Shown: positions 1-7,024 of the stretch, in pieces | How the letters are laid out: every line of letters begins with the position of its first letter | How positions within the stretch are numbered: the stretch's first letter is position 1 | Source of the DNA: Acidimicrobiaceae bacterium | GTDB lineage: Bacteria; Actinomycetota; Acidimicrobiia; Acidimicrobiales; Aldehydirespiratoraceae | Direction of reading: 5' to 3' | Length of the DNA stretch: 36,297 nt | Assembly: GCA_009835735.1 (NCBI GenBank) | Contig: VXWX01000087.1 | Location: 1 to 36,297 of the forward strand | The notes under the pieces: model-generated | The model's input: the letters and a program-made list of their open reading frames with translations, nothing else | What the model was told of the DNA's origin: nothing | The model's database searches: none | Program-made: the position numbers and the translations under genes

Positions 1-2
1 AG

Positions 3-329
3 TTCCCTGTGGCCGACGCGCTGGAGGCCGTCGGCTACGACACCTCGCATGCGGCCGCCTTCGATGATGACTCCTGGGATCCCGAGATCCGCAAGCGCAT
101 GGACGAGGGTCTGGCTCTGTGCGGCGACCAGGTGGGCACCCCGATGATCGCGCTCAAGGACCGCAACGGCGACAAGCAGGGCTACTTCGGGCCAGTGATC
201 ACCCGGGTGCCGCCCCCCGAGGACTCCCTGGCCATGTGGGACGCCCTAGTAGCCATGATGAACGTGTCCGGCTTCTGGGAGCTCAAGCGCACCAGAACCG
301 AGCGCCCCGAGTTCGGCCCCCGCCCCTGA
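3..329 (+). CDS. DsbA-like mycothiol-dependent reductase, C-terminal part (5' truncated)
   Basis: The reading frame is open from the first bases of the window, so only the last 108 residues are present. The tail carries the signature of the actinobacterial Rv2466c-type family (DsbA-fold, mycothiol-dependent nitroreductase/disulfide reductase): a stretch around GTPMIAL (the cis-Pro loop of thioredoxin folds), then GYFGPVITRVP, and the closing ELKRTRTERPEF that is characteristic of the family's C-terminus. The active-site CPWC motif would lie upstream of the window and cannot be checked. Family members are cytosolic and use mycothiol as reductant; that role is inferred from family membership. 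A GTG at position 9 is an internal codon here, not a believable start. The gene converges on the nuclease lipoprotein with 14 bases between stops. Confidence 0.8.
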   Translation, partial: FPVADALEAVGYDTSHAAAFDDDSWDPEIRKRMDEGLALCGDQVGTPMIALKDRNGDKQGYFGPVITRVPPPEDSLAMWDALVAMMNVSGFWELKRTRTERPEFGPRP

Positions 330-343
330 AGGAGCTGCCGGGG

Positions 344-1498
344 CTACGGGCCGCAGAAGTGTGACCATACGGCGTCGGACCGGGCCGGGCCGATGCCTCT
401 GACCGCTTCGAGTTCCGCGCTGCTGGAGAAGGGCTGGGCCGCGACCAACCGAGTTGAGAGCACCTCTCCTATGCCGGATACCGCGTCGTACTGCGCCGCG
501 GTCTTGCCCGCGATCACACACTCGTCAGGTGGAGCAACGGTGGTCGTCGGCGGAACGGTCGTCGTCGGCGAGGAGGTCGTCGTCGTTGCCGGCCGTTCGG
601 TCAAGAACTCAGGCGCCTCATCGCGGCATCCGGCCAGGGTTGCGGCCAGTGCGTCCGCTTCGGCCTGGTCCACGGTGAGGCCCCACTCCGACTTGACCGC
701 CACCGTGGTCACCGCTAGGAAGCAGCGTCCCGCAGCCGTGACCGTGTACCCGCCGCCACATGCCGAGGACGAGGCGATGTCGGCGTCGGACCACTCGAAG
801 ATGTCGTCGGCGCCCTTCGACTGGTTCACGCAAGCCCGCGACGCCACATGGTTGGCCGGGTCCTGGCTGAACTGCCGCTTTGTGCTTGCGAGCCAGCCCC
901 AGCCGCCCGACTCGTGGGCCTCGTGCAGGGCCACTACATGGTCGACGTTGCAAGTGTCGATGGGAGTGCCGGTGTAGGGATCCGGCGAGCCGACCGCCTC
1001 GCGGCAGATACCACTGTTGTGTGGCCCCCAGTCGTCTCGGTCGTAGCCCGACCCGTACTCACCCACCACTGGCAGCACCACCTCAGGGACGGATGCCGTC
1101 GGAGCTGATGTCGTCGGAACCGATACCTCAGGCGCAGACGTCGTCGGCGCAGATGCCTCCGGCACAGACGCCGTGCCTGCTGTACCGGCAACGGTTGTCG
1201 TCGGAACCGACGCCTCAGGCGCAGACACCTCCGACACAGACGTCGTTGGAACCAACACCTCAGGCAAAGACGTAGTGGCGACCGAGACCTCAAGCGACGA
1301 GGTCGCCGGGGCAGATGCCTCAGGTGCAGGAGCAGCGTCGTCAACTTGGGCGACGGTTGCTGATGTTGACGGCGCGGGAGTCGCGGCCGGTTCACCTATG
1401 TCGGGCGACCCGCAGGCCGCTGCCCCGGCCAGCACGAGTGCAACGACAACTGGAGTGAACCAACCGAGCCGGGATGGGTACCGGCCCTCGCTGTTCAT
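344..1498 (-). CDS. Secreted lipoprotein with HNH/DUF1524-like nuclease domain and C-terminal helix-hairpin-helix
   Basis: This is a 384-residue exported protein. A signal peptide ends in a lipobox (AGAAAC, Cys29), so it should be anchored outside the membrane. Residues about 36-140 are a Ser/Thr/Pro/Glu-rich linker built from degenerate repeats of the type APEVSVPTTS. Residues about 148-240 match the GmrSD C-terminal/DUF1524 HNH-like family: YDRDDWG, then CNVDHVVALHEA (D186-H187, the likely metal/base His), then RQFSQDPANHV and ACVNQSKGADD (N225, K228). Six or more cysteines in the domain suggest disulfides. After a second Thr/Pro linker (302-325), residues 340-380 form a ComEA-like helix-hairpin-helix with two G-I-G hairpins (SGIGEVL, RGIGPAR). 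Family knowledge suggests a DNase with DNA-binding module; an extracellular nuclease for nutrient DNA or DNA uptake is inference. It lies 22 bases after the SerA-like gene. Confidence 0.72.
   Translation of the reverse strand: MNSEGRYPSRLGWFTPVVVALVLAGAAACGSPDIGEPAATPAPSTSATVAQVDDAAPAPEASAPATSSLEVSVATTSLPEVLVPTTSVSEVSAPEASVPTTTVAGTAGTASVPEASAPTTSAPEVSVPTTSAPTASVPEVVLPVVGEYGSGYDRDDWGPHNSGICREAVGSPDPYTGTPIDTCNVDHVVALHEAHESGGWGWLASTKRQFSQDPANHVASRACVNQSKGADDIFEWSDADIASSSACGGGYTVTAAGRCFLAVTTVAVKSEWGLTVDQAEADALAATLAGCRDEAPEFLTERPATTTTSSPTTTVPPTTTVAPPDECVIAGKTAAQYDAVSGIGEVLSTRLVAAQPFSSSAELEAVRGIGPARSDAVWSHFCGP
1079..1327 (-). repeat. Degenerate tandem repeats encoding Ser/Thr/Pro-rich linker
   Basis: On the minus strand this part of the nuclease lipoprotein repeats roughly 10-12-codon units of the form (A/V)PE(V/A)S(V/A)PTTS, at least seven times with imperfect copies. 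The DNA echoes this with recurring strings such as GCCTCAGGC and GACGTCGTCGG on the plus strand. The encoded segment looks like a flexible, possibly glycosylated spacer that holds the nuclease domain away from the membrane. Confidence 0.7.
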
Positions 1499-1520
1499 CG
1501 CTCGGCCTTGACCTTCGCGG

Positions 1521-2480
1521 CTACGGAGCGGGCTGGACCGTCTCCACTGGTTCGCCCTTGAGGGCGGCGAGGACTTTGGCGACTACCTGGACCGAGACAT
1601 CGCGCTGGGCTGCGCCGGTACTCGCGCCGAGATGGGGGGTGTGGACGACCCTGGGGTGGCCGATCAGGGGGTGATCGGGCGGTGGAGGCTCCTGGTCGTA
1701 CACGTCGAGACCCAACCCTCCTAGGCGACCCTCGTCTAGGGCGGCACGGGCCGCGGCTGAGTCGATCAGGCTGCCGCGGGCCGCGTTGACCACGATGGCG
1801 CCCGGCTTGATTATCGCGAAGGCGGCCTCGTCCAGAAGAGCGGAGCCGTCCTCCTGGGCCACCGCATGGAGGCTCACGAAGTCAGACGCGGCCAGCAGTT
1901 CGGGCAGCTCCACCATCCTGGCCCCGTGCTCGGTGGCCACCTCGGCCGGGATGTACGGATCGGTGGTCAGAACGGCCATCTCGAAGGCCAGCGCCCGGTG
2001 GCCCACAGCCCGCCCGATGCGGCCGAAGCCGACCAGGCCGAGCGTGGCGCCGGCCAGTTGCATGCCGACGTACTGCTTGCGATCCCAGCTTCCGGACGCC
2101 AGCGAGTTGTGGGCGTCGGTGATGCGCCGGGCCGTCGCCAGCATTAGCGCGAAGGCGTGCTCGGCCGCAGCCAGGGTGTTGGCCTCCGGAGTGTTGACCA
2201 CCGCGATGCCCTGGGTGGCCGCCGCGGCCAGGTCGATGTTGTCGACGCCCACACCGGCCCGCCCGATGACCCGCAGGCTCCTCCCTGCCGCCATCAGCGC
2301 GGCGTCGGCCTGGGTGCCGCTGCGAACGATCAGGGCGTCGGCGCCGCGCACCGACTCCAGCAGCTCGACCCGGCTCTGGGTGTCCGCGAAGACAGCCTCA
2401 ACGCCGGGAGCGGCCCGCAGGCGGTCCGCGCCGGCTGCCCCCAGCGGATCGGCCACCAGCACCTTGTGTCGCTCAGGCAT
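1521..2480 (-). CDS. serA: D-2-hydroxyacid dehydrogenase, phosphoglycerate dehydrogenase-like (no ACT domain)
   Basis: A 319-residue cytosolic NAD-dependent dehydrogenase. The N-terminal part has the SerA-like RAGVGVDNID; the Rossmann dinucleotide site is GLVGFGRIGRAVG (residues 148-160); the catalytic triad of the family is visible as Arg235 (NAARGSLID), Glu264 (DQEPP) and His283 (HTPHLGAST). It resembles the catalytic half of D-3-phosphoglycerate dehydrogenase, the first step of serine synthesis, but stops before the regulatory ASB and ACT domains found in the about 530-residue actinobacterial SerA. It may therefore be a short SerA or a related hydroxyacid dehydrogenase. The start is ATG with GAGGGG seven bases upstream. 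It lies downstream of the amidohydrolase, separated by a hairpin, and is followed by the nuclease lipoprotein. Confidence 0.82.
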   Translation of the reverse strand: MPERHKVLVADPLGAAGADRLRAAPGVEAVFADTQSRVELLESVRGADALIVRSGTQADAALMAAGRSLRVIGRAGVGVDNIDLAAAATQGIAVVNTPEANTLAAAEHAFALMLATARRITDAHNSLASGSWDRKQYVGMQLAGATLGLVGFGRIGRAVGHRALAFEMAVLTTDPYIPAEVATEHGARMVELPELLAASDFVSLHAVAQEDGSALLDEAAFAIIKPGAIVVNAARGSLIDSAAARAALDEGRLGGLGLDVYDQEPPPPDHPLIGHPRVVHTPHLGASTGAAQRDVSVQVVAKVLAALKGEPVETVQPAP

Positions 2481-2505
2481 CGGTCATCCCCTCAGTTGTT
2501 CCGGC

Positions 2506-2543
2506 GTGCCGCGCTTCTCCCGCCTCTCGTTCGAGCGCGGCAC
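2506..2543 (-). terminator. Hairpin after amidohydrolase gene
   Basis: GTGCCGCGCT at 2506-2515 is the perfect reverse complement of the arm at 2534-2543, giving a 10-bp GC-rich stem with an 18-base loop, about 30 bases past the amidohydrolase stop and before the SerA-like start. No U-run follows, as is usual in high-GC actinobacteria, so it may be a weak terminator or an RNA-stabilising structure. Confidence 0.45.
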
Positions 2544-2572
2544 TCCCCCGCAGTCTCGCGGCGGCGAGTCCG

Positions 2573-3796
2573 CTACTCGTGGATACCGAAACGGTGCAGC
2601 CCGTAGGCGTTGATGGCGTTGCCCCGCAGCACCTTGTAGCACTCGCCGGCGTCCATGCCGACCGCGGCGAACATCGAGTGGGCCACCTTGCGGGAGTGCG
2701 GGAAGGTGCCGTCGGAATGGGGATAGTCGGTCTCGAACAGGATCTGGTCGATGCCCACGTCGTGGCGCTGCTTGAGCCCGACGAGGTCGTCGAAGATGCA
2801 GCCGAAGACCCGGCCCTGGACGATCTCGCTGGGAAGCGGACCGTCGCCGCCCACGCCGCCCCGCCCCTCCTTGAACACCGAATCCATCCGCTCCACCTGG
2901 AACGGCATCCAGCCCACCTGGCTCTCGGCGTAGGTGATCTTGATCTCGGAGAACCGCTGCAGCGTGCCCGAGAACACCCAGTCGACCATCGACCCCTCGG
3001 CGTTCTGGGCGTACAGCGACATGGAGGTGGCCAGCGGCGCGTCGGCGGAGGTGGACGGCATCGACGACGACGAGCCGATGTGCATCGACACCGTGGTATC
3101 GGACTCCTCGCAGGCCTGCCACACCGGATCCCACTCGCCGGTGTACATCGAGGGCAGGCCCAGCTTGGACGGGTTCTCGGAGAAGGCCACCGCGAAGCAG
3201 CCCTTGGCCGCGCAGCGCCGCACCTCGGCCGCGGCCATCTCGGTGTCCCACAGCGGCAGCAGCGCCAGCGGAATCAGCCGGCCCCTCCCCGCGCCCCCGC
3301 CCCAATCGTCGATCATCCAGTCGTTGTAGATGCGCAGGCACTCGGCCGCGAGCTCCTTGTCGTCGCGCTCGAGGAAGCCCTGGCCGCAGAACCGGGGGAA
3401 GATGTTGGGGAAGTTGATGGCCGCCTCAACGTGGTTGAGGTCCATGTCGGCGAGCCGGGCGGTCTGCTCGTAGGTGCCGGGACGCAGGTCCTCGTAGCGG
3501 GCGGCCACGTTGCGCTGTTCCTCCCGGGGCATGCCCGCGGGACCGTGCAGCAGGCCGGTGGGGGTGACGCTGTCCTCGAACAGCCACACATCGCACCACT
3601 GGCCGTCGGGGTCGTTGCGCTCGAAGCCGTAGTGGCCGCCGGTGAAGTGCAGCCTCACCTTCTCCTGCACGACGCGAGGGCCCCGGTCGCGCATGGACGG
3701 CGGCAACTGCTGCTGCCACAGGTCCTTCGGCTCCATGACGTGGTCGTCGACGGAGATGATTGGCGGCAGTTCGGTGATGGCGGGAGTGGGCGTCAC
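2573..3796 (-). CDS. Amidohydrolase family 2 protein (COG2159)
   Basis: A 407-residue metal-dependent hydrolase/decarboxylase of the TIM-barrel amidohydrolase superfamily. The N-terminus carries IISVDDHVMEP, the family's D-x-H metal motif. Later markers are the strand with SMHIGS (candidate metal His) and FETDYPHSDGTFPHS near residue 355, where the Asp and His form the typical C-terminal metal site. Members act on many substrates, including aromatic carboxylates and salicylates; the substrate here is not readable from sequence. The start is taken as GTG at 3796, the first start in the frame; the conserved D-x-H motif begins about 15 residues in, which fits. It lies 40 bases downstream of the small lipoprotein gene, on the same strand, with no obvious functional link to it. 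Confidence 0.8.
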   Translation of the reverse strand: MTPTPAITELPPIISVDDHVMEPKDLWQQQLPPSMRDRGPRVVQEKVRLHFTGGHYGFERNDPDGQWCDVWLFEDSVTPTGLLHGPAGMPREEQRNVAARYEDLRPGTYEQTARLADMDLNHVEAAINFPNIFPRFCGQGFLERDDKELAAECLRIYNDWMIDDWGGGAGRGRLIPLALLPLWDTEMAAAEVRRCAAKGCFAVAFSENPSKLGLPSMYTGEWDPVWQACEESDTTVSMHIGSSSSMPSTSADAPLATSMSLYAQNAEGSMVDWVFSGTLQRFSEIKITYAESQVGWMPFQVERMDSVFKEGRGGVGGDGPLPSEIVQGRVFGCIFDDLVGLKQRHDVGIDQILFETDYPHSDGTFPHSRKVAHSMFAAVGMDAGECYKVLRGNAINAYGLHRFGIHE

Positions 3797-3836
3797 GGCC
3801 TGGGCCTCCGGCTCGGCGACCTGCCCGCTCCGTTGC

Positions 3837-4238
3837 CTAGGCGTCGACCCTGCGGGCGCATGACCTGAAGATATCTTCCGCGATGTCGTCCCACAGGTCC
3901 TCGATCTCGCCGTCCAGGTCGCTCGGGTTGGGAGTGGAGCGCAGGGCCTTGTCGAGGGAGCGGAACTCCTCCAGCGTCAGGCTCTGGCGCAGCCCATCGA
4001 AGGAGCACCCGCACAGCACTCTGGCCTCGGCTTCGGTGAGGTTCGCTGTGTTGGCCTCCATGCACGAGGCCAGGAAGTTGTGCTCGACCGCGGACTCGGC
4101 CCCGAACTCCTCGTCCTCGAAGCGTTCGTCCTGCTCGGCCTCGGCCCAGGTCTCCGGGTCGGCGCTGTTGCCGCATCCTGCCACCACCAGCACGACGGCC
4201 GCGGCAAGAACCCAGACAGGACGGAGGCGTGCGCGCAT
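3837..4238 (-). CDS. Small acidic lipoprotein of unknown function
   Basis: A 133-residue protein starting at ATG 4238 (upstream in-frame codons encode a non-conserved-looking Arg/His-rich stretch that overlaps the glycosylase gene). The signal peptide has a basic start (MRARLR), a hydrophobic core and a lipobox ending at Cys22 (VVAGC). The mature part is acidic and helical, with four further cysteines, including a CGC pair, that may form disulfides. I do not recognise the family. It begins 26 bases after the glycosylase stop and has a -10-like TAGCCT ten bases before its ATG, so it may have its own promoter. Confidence 0.65.
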   Translation of the reverse strand: MRARLRPVWVLAAAVVLVVAGCGNSADPETWAEAEQDERFEDEEFGAESAVEHNFLASCMEANTANLTEAEARVLCGCSFDGLRQSLTLEEFRSLDKALRSTPNPSDLDGEIEDLWDDIAEDIFRSCARRVDA

Positions 4239-4248
4239 AGCGGGTCCG

Positions 4249-4254
4249 AGGCTA
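4249..4254 (-). promoter_or_regulatory. Candidate -10 element for the small lipoprotein
   Basis: TAGCCT (minus strand) fits the actinobacterial TAnnnT -10 pattern and lies 10 bases before the ATG at 4238, implying a transcript that starts close to the start codon. No convincing -35 is seen. The same hexamer precedes the uracil-DNA glycosylase and Mrp genes. Confidence 0.35.
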
Positions 4255-4264
4255 CCGGGTGAGG

Positions 4265-4945
4265 TCAGGCACTCAGTTCCCGCGCTCTGGTGAACACGGC
4301 GTCGAGCATGGGCTCGGTGAGGCGTCCGGTGAAGGTGTTCTGCTGGCTGGGGTGGTAGCTGCACAGCAGGGTGCGGCCGTCCGGAAGCGGCGCCTCAGCA
4401 CCATGGCCGAAGCGAGGCCGCGGACCCGACCCGAGTTCGCGCCACACCACCTGGTGGGCGAAGCCGCCCAGCACGACCACCACCTTCAGCGAGCCGAGCG
4501 CGGCCAGCTCGCGCCTCATGAACGGCATGCAGGCGTCGCGTTCGGCGGGGGTGGGCTTGTTGTCGGGCGGCGCGCACTTCACCGGCGCAGTGATCCATGC
4601 TCCGGTGAGGGCCAGCCCGTCGTCGAGACGGGTCGACTGGGCCTGGTTGGCGTAGCCGGCGCGGTGCAGGGCCCGGTACAGCCAGTCCCCGGAGCGGTCG
4701 CCGGTGAACATCCGGCCGGTGCGGTTGGCCCCGTGGGCCGCGGGCGCCAGGCCGACCACCAGCAGGCGGGCGTCGGGGTCGCCGAACCCGGGCACGCCGC
4801 GGGCCCAGTACTCGTCGTCGCGGTAGGCGGCCCGCTTGGTGCGCCCGACCTGCTCGCGCCACTCCACCAGCCGGGGGCACACCCGGCATGCGGTCACCTC
4901 CGAGGCCACCTCGGCAAGGACACGGCGCGAGCCGGGGGACTCCAC
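4265..4945 (-). CDS. udgB: Uracil-DNA glycosylase family 5 (UDGb)
   Basis: A 226-residue base-excision-repair enzyme that removes uracil (and in this family also other deaminated bases) from DNA. Four cysteines at residues 20, 23, 124 and 139 are placed as the ligands of the 4Fe-4S cluster of families 4 and 5. Motif 1 is GLAPAAHGANRTGRMFTGD (65-83), the family 5 form with Ala in place of the catalytic Asp/Glu of other families. Motif 2 is HPSQQNTFTGRLT (from His198), also typical of UDGb. The length fits the family. The start is GTG at 4945, immediately before conserved sequence. It is divergent from the phosphomutase gene across only 28 bases; TAGCCT lies 8 bases upstream of its start, consistent with a nearly leaderless message. 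Confidence 0.92.
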   Translation of the reverse strand: MESPGSRRVLAEVASEVTACRVCPRLVEWREQVGRTKRAAYRDDEYWARGVPGFGDPDARLLVVGLAPAAHGANRTGRMFTGDRSGDWLYRALHRAGYANQAQSTRLDDGLALTGAWITAPVKCAPPDNKPTPAERDACMPFMRRELAALGSLKVVVVLGGFAHQVVWRELGSGPRPRFGHGAEAPLPDGRTLLCSYHPSQQNTFTGRLTEPMLDAVFTRARELSA

Positions 4946-4973
4946 GGACGATCAGGCTACGTTGACACCCGTC
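4946..4973. promoter_or_regulatory. Compact divergent promoter region
   Basis: These 28 bases separate two divergent starts. Reading left, TAGCCT (4954-4959) is 8 bases from the glycosylase GTG. Reading right, TACGTT (4958-4963) is 10 bases from the phosphomutase ATG. Both fit TAnnnT and overlap by two bases, so the two polymerase sites would compete. Any -35 sequence would have to lie inside the opposite gene; I see no good match. Confidence 0.4.
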
Positions 4974-5654
4974 ATGGCCACGAGTTCTGCCCGCGCTTCG
5001 GCCAAGCCCGCTTCCAAGGCCGGTACTGAAGCCGCGGCCGTCGTGCTGTTCGTGCGCCACGGGCAGACGCCCACGACTGGATCGGTGCTGCCGGGCCGGG
5101 CGCCGGGTCTCCATCTGTCGTCCGAGGGTGTGGACCAGGCTCAGCGGGTGGCCGAGCGGCTGGCCGGGCTGGGCCGGATCAAGGCGGTCTATGCCTCGCC
5201 CATGGAGCGCACCGTTGAGACGGCCGGACCCATCGCCCGGGCCTGCAAGCTGCGGGTGCGGCGGAGCCCCGGTCTCATCGAGTGCGACTTCGGCCGGTGG
5301 ACGGGACGCAAGCTTCAGAGCCTGCGCAGGCGCAAGGATTGGACCACTGTGCAGCGCCACCCGAGCGGGTTCCGCTTTCCCGGCGGGGAGTCGTTCGCCG
5401 AGATGCAGGCCCGGGCCCTCGACGCGGTGGCCGCCATCTGTGCCCGCCACGCCGGCGAGACCGTGGTGGCCGTGTCCCATGCCGATGTGATCAAGGCGGT
5501 GGCTGCGTCCGCGGCCGGCACACCGCTGGACCTGTTCCAGCGGATCGTGATCTCGCCGTGCTCGGTCACCGCCATCGCCTACCACCCCTCCGGTCCGATC
5601 CTCCTGACCGTGAACAACACCGGCGACGACCTGGCGTCGCTGCGCCCGTCGTGA
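4974..5654 (+). CDS. Histidine phosphatase, MSMEG_4193 family phosphomutase
   Basis: A 226-residue histidine phosphatase superfamily member. The catalytic RHG is at residues 28-30 (FVRHGQT); the second active-site His lies in VVAVSHADVIK; YASPMERTVETA supplies the phosphate-binding Arg, and ECDFGRWTG is typical of broad phosphoglycerate mutase-like enzymes. The order of this gene, a DUF3090 gene and a SCO1664-family gene is a conserved actinobacterial set, which identifies it as the MSMEG_4193-type phosphomutase; its substrate is not established to my knowledge. The ATG at 4974 was chosen because upstream in-frame codons overlap the divergent glycosylase gene. The next start is 16 bases after its stop. 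Confidence 0.87.
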   Translation: MATSSARASAKPASKAGTEAAAVVLFVRHGQTPTTGSVLPGRAPGLHLSSEGVDQAQRVAERLAGLGRIKAVYASPMERTVETAGPIARACKLRVRRSPGLIECDFGRWTGRKLQSLRRRKDWTTVQRHPSGFRFPGGESFAEMQARALDAVAAICARHAGETVVAVSHADVIKAVAASAAGTPLDLFQRIVISPCSVTAIAYHPSGPILLTVNNTGDDLASLRPS

Positions 5655-5670
5655 GCAGGCACCCGCAGCC

Positions 5671-6159
5671 GTGAGCGAGTCGTTCCACTTCGAGGCGGTC
5701 GACATGCTCACCGTGGGCACGCTCGGGCCCAAGGGCGAGCGCGTCTTCTACCTGCAGTGCATGGCTGAGGGCGAGCTGGTGTCGCTCAAGTTCGAGAAGC
5801 GCCAGGCGGCCGCCCTGGCCGAGTACCTGGAACGGGTGCTGGGCGAGCTGCCCGACGCCGAGGAAACAGACCCGCCCGACGACCTCGACATGCGCGAACC
5901 GGTGGTGGAGGCCTGGACGATCGGCGCCCTGGGGATCGCCTACGACCAGGAGGAGGGCCGGGTGATCCTCGTGGCCGAGGAGTTGGTCGAGGACCCCGAC
6001 GACACCGGAGCGTCGGCTCGGTTCACGCTGACCCGCCCCCAGGTCAGGGCGCTGGTGACCCGGGCCCGGGCCGTGGTTGCCGCCGGCCGTCCGCCGTGCC
6101 CGTTCTGCCTACGGCCCCTGGAACCGTCCAACCGAGACTGGTGCCCGTGCCACAACTGA
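5671..6159 (+). CDS. DUF3090 family protein
   Basis: A 162-residue conserved actinobacterial protein of unknown biochemical function. It begins at GTG 5671 and has the family's opening (VDMLTVGTLGPKGERVFYLQ) and a C-terminal cysteine cluster CPFC followed by CPCHN that looks like a small zinc-binding site. The body is acidic. The gene sits between the phosphomutase and the SCO1664-type gene, as in many actinobacteria, which argues that the three products work together. No signal peptide is visible, so it is probably cytosolic. The stop is followed by the nested palindrome rather than by tight coupling to the next gene. Confidence 0.88.
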   Translation: MSESFHFEAVDMLTVGTLGPKGERVFYLQCMAEGELVSLKFEKRQAAALAEYLERVLGELPDAEETDPPDDLDMREPVVEAWTIGALGIAYDQEEGRVILVAEELVEDPDDTGASARFTLTRPQVRALVTRARAVVAAGRPPCPFCLRPLEPSNRDWCPCHN

Positions 6160-6180
6160 CGCTTCCAACAGGCCGCACCC

Positions 6181-6228
6181 GAATTGGCAGCAATGCACCC
6201 CCTATAGGGGCCAAAACGCTGCCAATTC
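6181..6228. repeat. Nested 48-bp palindromic element between DUF3090 and SCO1664 genes
   Basis: GAATTGGCAGC (6181-6191) and GCTGCCAATTC (6218-6228) are perfect 11-bp inverted repeats. The 26-base space between them holds a second perfect palindrome, CCCCTATAGGGG (6199-6210). The element fills most of the 79-base gap and lies just before the next start codon. It could be a cruciform, an RNA cloverleaf-like structure, a REP/MITE-type insertion or a regulator site. It is more AT-rich than its surroundings. Confidence 0.75.
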
Positions 6229-6238
6229 CCGGCTAGCC

Positions 6239-7000
6239 ATGGCGGCCGGCACCGGCGACACGCCCGGCCAGTCCCCCATCCGGGACCGCCCCCCGATCGA
6301 GACTGCCCGTGCCCTAGCCCTGCTGTCCAGCGGCGAAGTGGACCTGCGCGGAAGGATGCCTTACAGCTCCAACGCGACTTTCTTGGTGGACGTGACCCAT
6401 GAGGGACTCGACGCCCAAGCCATCTACAAGCCGGTGCGGGGTGAGCGGCCGCTGTGGGACTTCCCTTCCGGCCTGGCCCACCGCGAGGCCGGCGCGTTCT
6501 GGATGGACGCCGCGCTCGGGTGGGACGTGGTTCCCCCCACCGTGGTGCGCGACGACCTGCCCTTCGACGAGGGATCGCTCCAGCTGTTCATGCCCGCCGA
6601 TTTCGAGGAGCACTACTTCACACTGGTGGAACAGGAGCGGCTCAGGCCCGAACTGGAGCGCATCTGCGCGCTCGACATCGTGATCAACAACACCGACCGC
6701 AAGTCGGGCCACTGCCTGCTCGGCACCGACGGCACCATATGGGCCATCGACAACGGGCTGTCGTTCCACTCCCAGTTCAAGCTGCGCACCGTGATCTGGG
6801 ATTTCGCCGGCGAGCCGCTGCCCGACGACGTGGGCCGGGACCTGCGCTCACTGCTGGACGCCGGCCTTCCCGAGCCCCTGGCCGCGGCGCTCACGGCCCA
6901 GGAGCAGGACGCCACCCTGGCCCGCACCGAGGCCCTGCTGGCTTCGGGCCGGTTCCCGTCCGACGGCCACGGCCACCGCTGGCCCTGGCCGCTGGTCTAG
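6239..7000 (+). CDS. SCO1664 family protein (kinase-like fold)
   Basis: A 253-residue actinobacterial protein related by fold to HipA/phosphatidylinositol kinase-like phosphotransferases. Motifs that support this are an early GRMPYSSNATFLV and AIYKPVRGERPLWDFP (Lys equivalent to the ATP-binding lysine), then LDIVINNTDRKSGH (catalytic-loop-like D-x-x-x-N-N-x-D-R) and IWAIDNGLSFH (metal-binding D-N). The true substrate is unknown. The start is ATG 6239; there is no clear Shine-Dalgarno sequence because the palindrome lies immediately upstream. In many actinobacteria mshC follows this trio; here the next gene is convergent and unrelated, so the mycothiol link is missing locally. Confidence 0.85.
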   Translation: MAAGTGDTPGQSPIRDRPPIETARALALLSSGEVDLRGRMPYSSNATFLVDVTHEGLDAQAIYKPVRGERPLWDFPSGLAHREAGAFWMDAALGWDVVPPTVVRDDLPFDEGSLQLFMPADFEEHYFTLVEQERLRPELERICALDIVINNTDRKSGHCLLGTDGTIWAIDNGLSFHSQFKLRTVIWDFAGEPLPDDVGRDLRSLLDAGLPEPLAAALTAQEQDATLARTEALLASGRFPSDGHGHRWPWPLV

Positions 7001-7024
7001 TTGGGGGCAAGTCCCGCCTCGTGG

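Noticed and set aside
1521-2480. Full-length SerA
   Set aside because: The regulatory ASB/ACT domains are absent and no frameshifted remnant is visible downstream, so it is a short family member rather than a broken long one.
2579-3868. 429-codon plus-strand open frame
   Set aside because: Antisense to the amidohydrolase, which has recognised metal motifs; no family features in the shadow.
4962-4967. Perfect TTGACA -35 hexamer
   Set aside because: It lies seven bases before the phosphomutase ATG, and no -10 sequence is found 16-18 bases downstream; chance or part of the leader.
4395-5732. 445-codon minus-strand open frame
   Set aside because: Overlaps the glycosylase in another frame and the phosphomutase in antisense; both of those have catalytic motifs.
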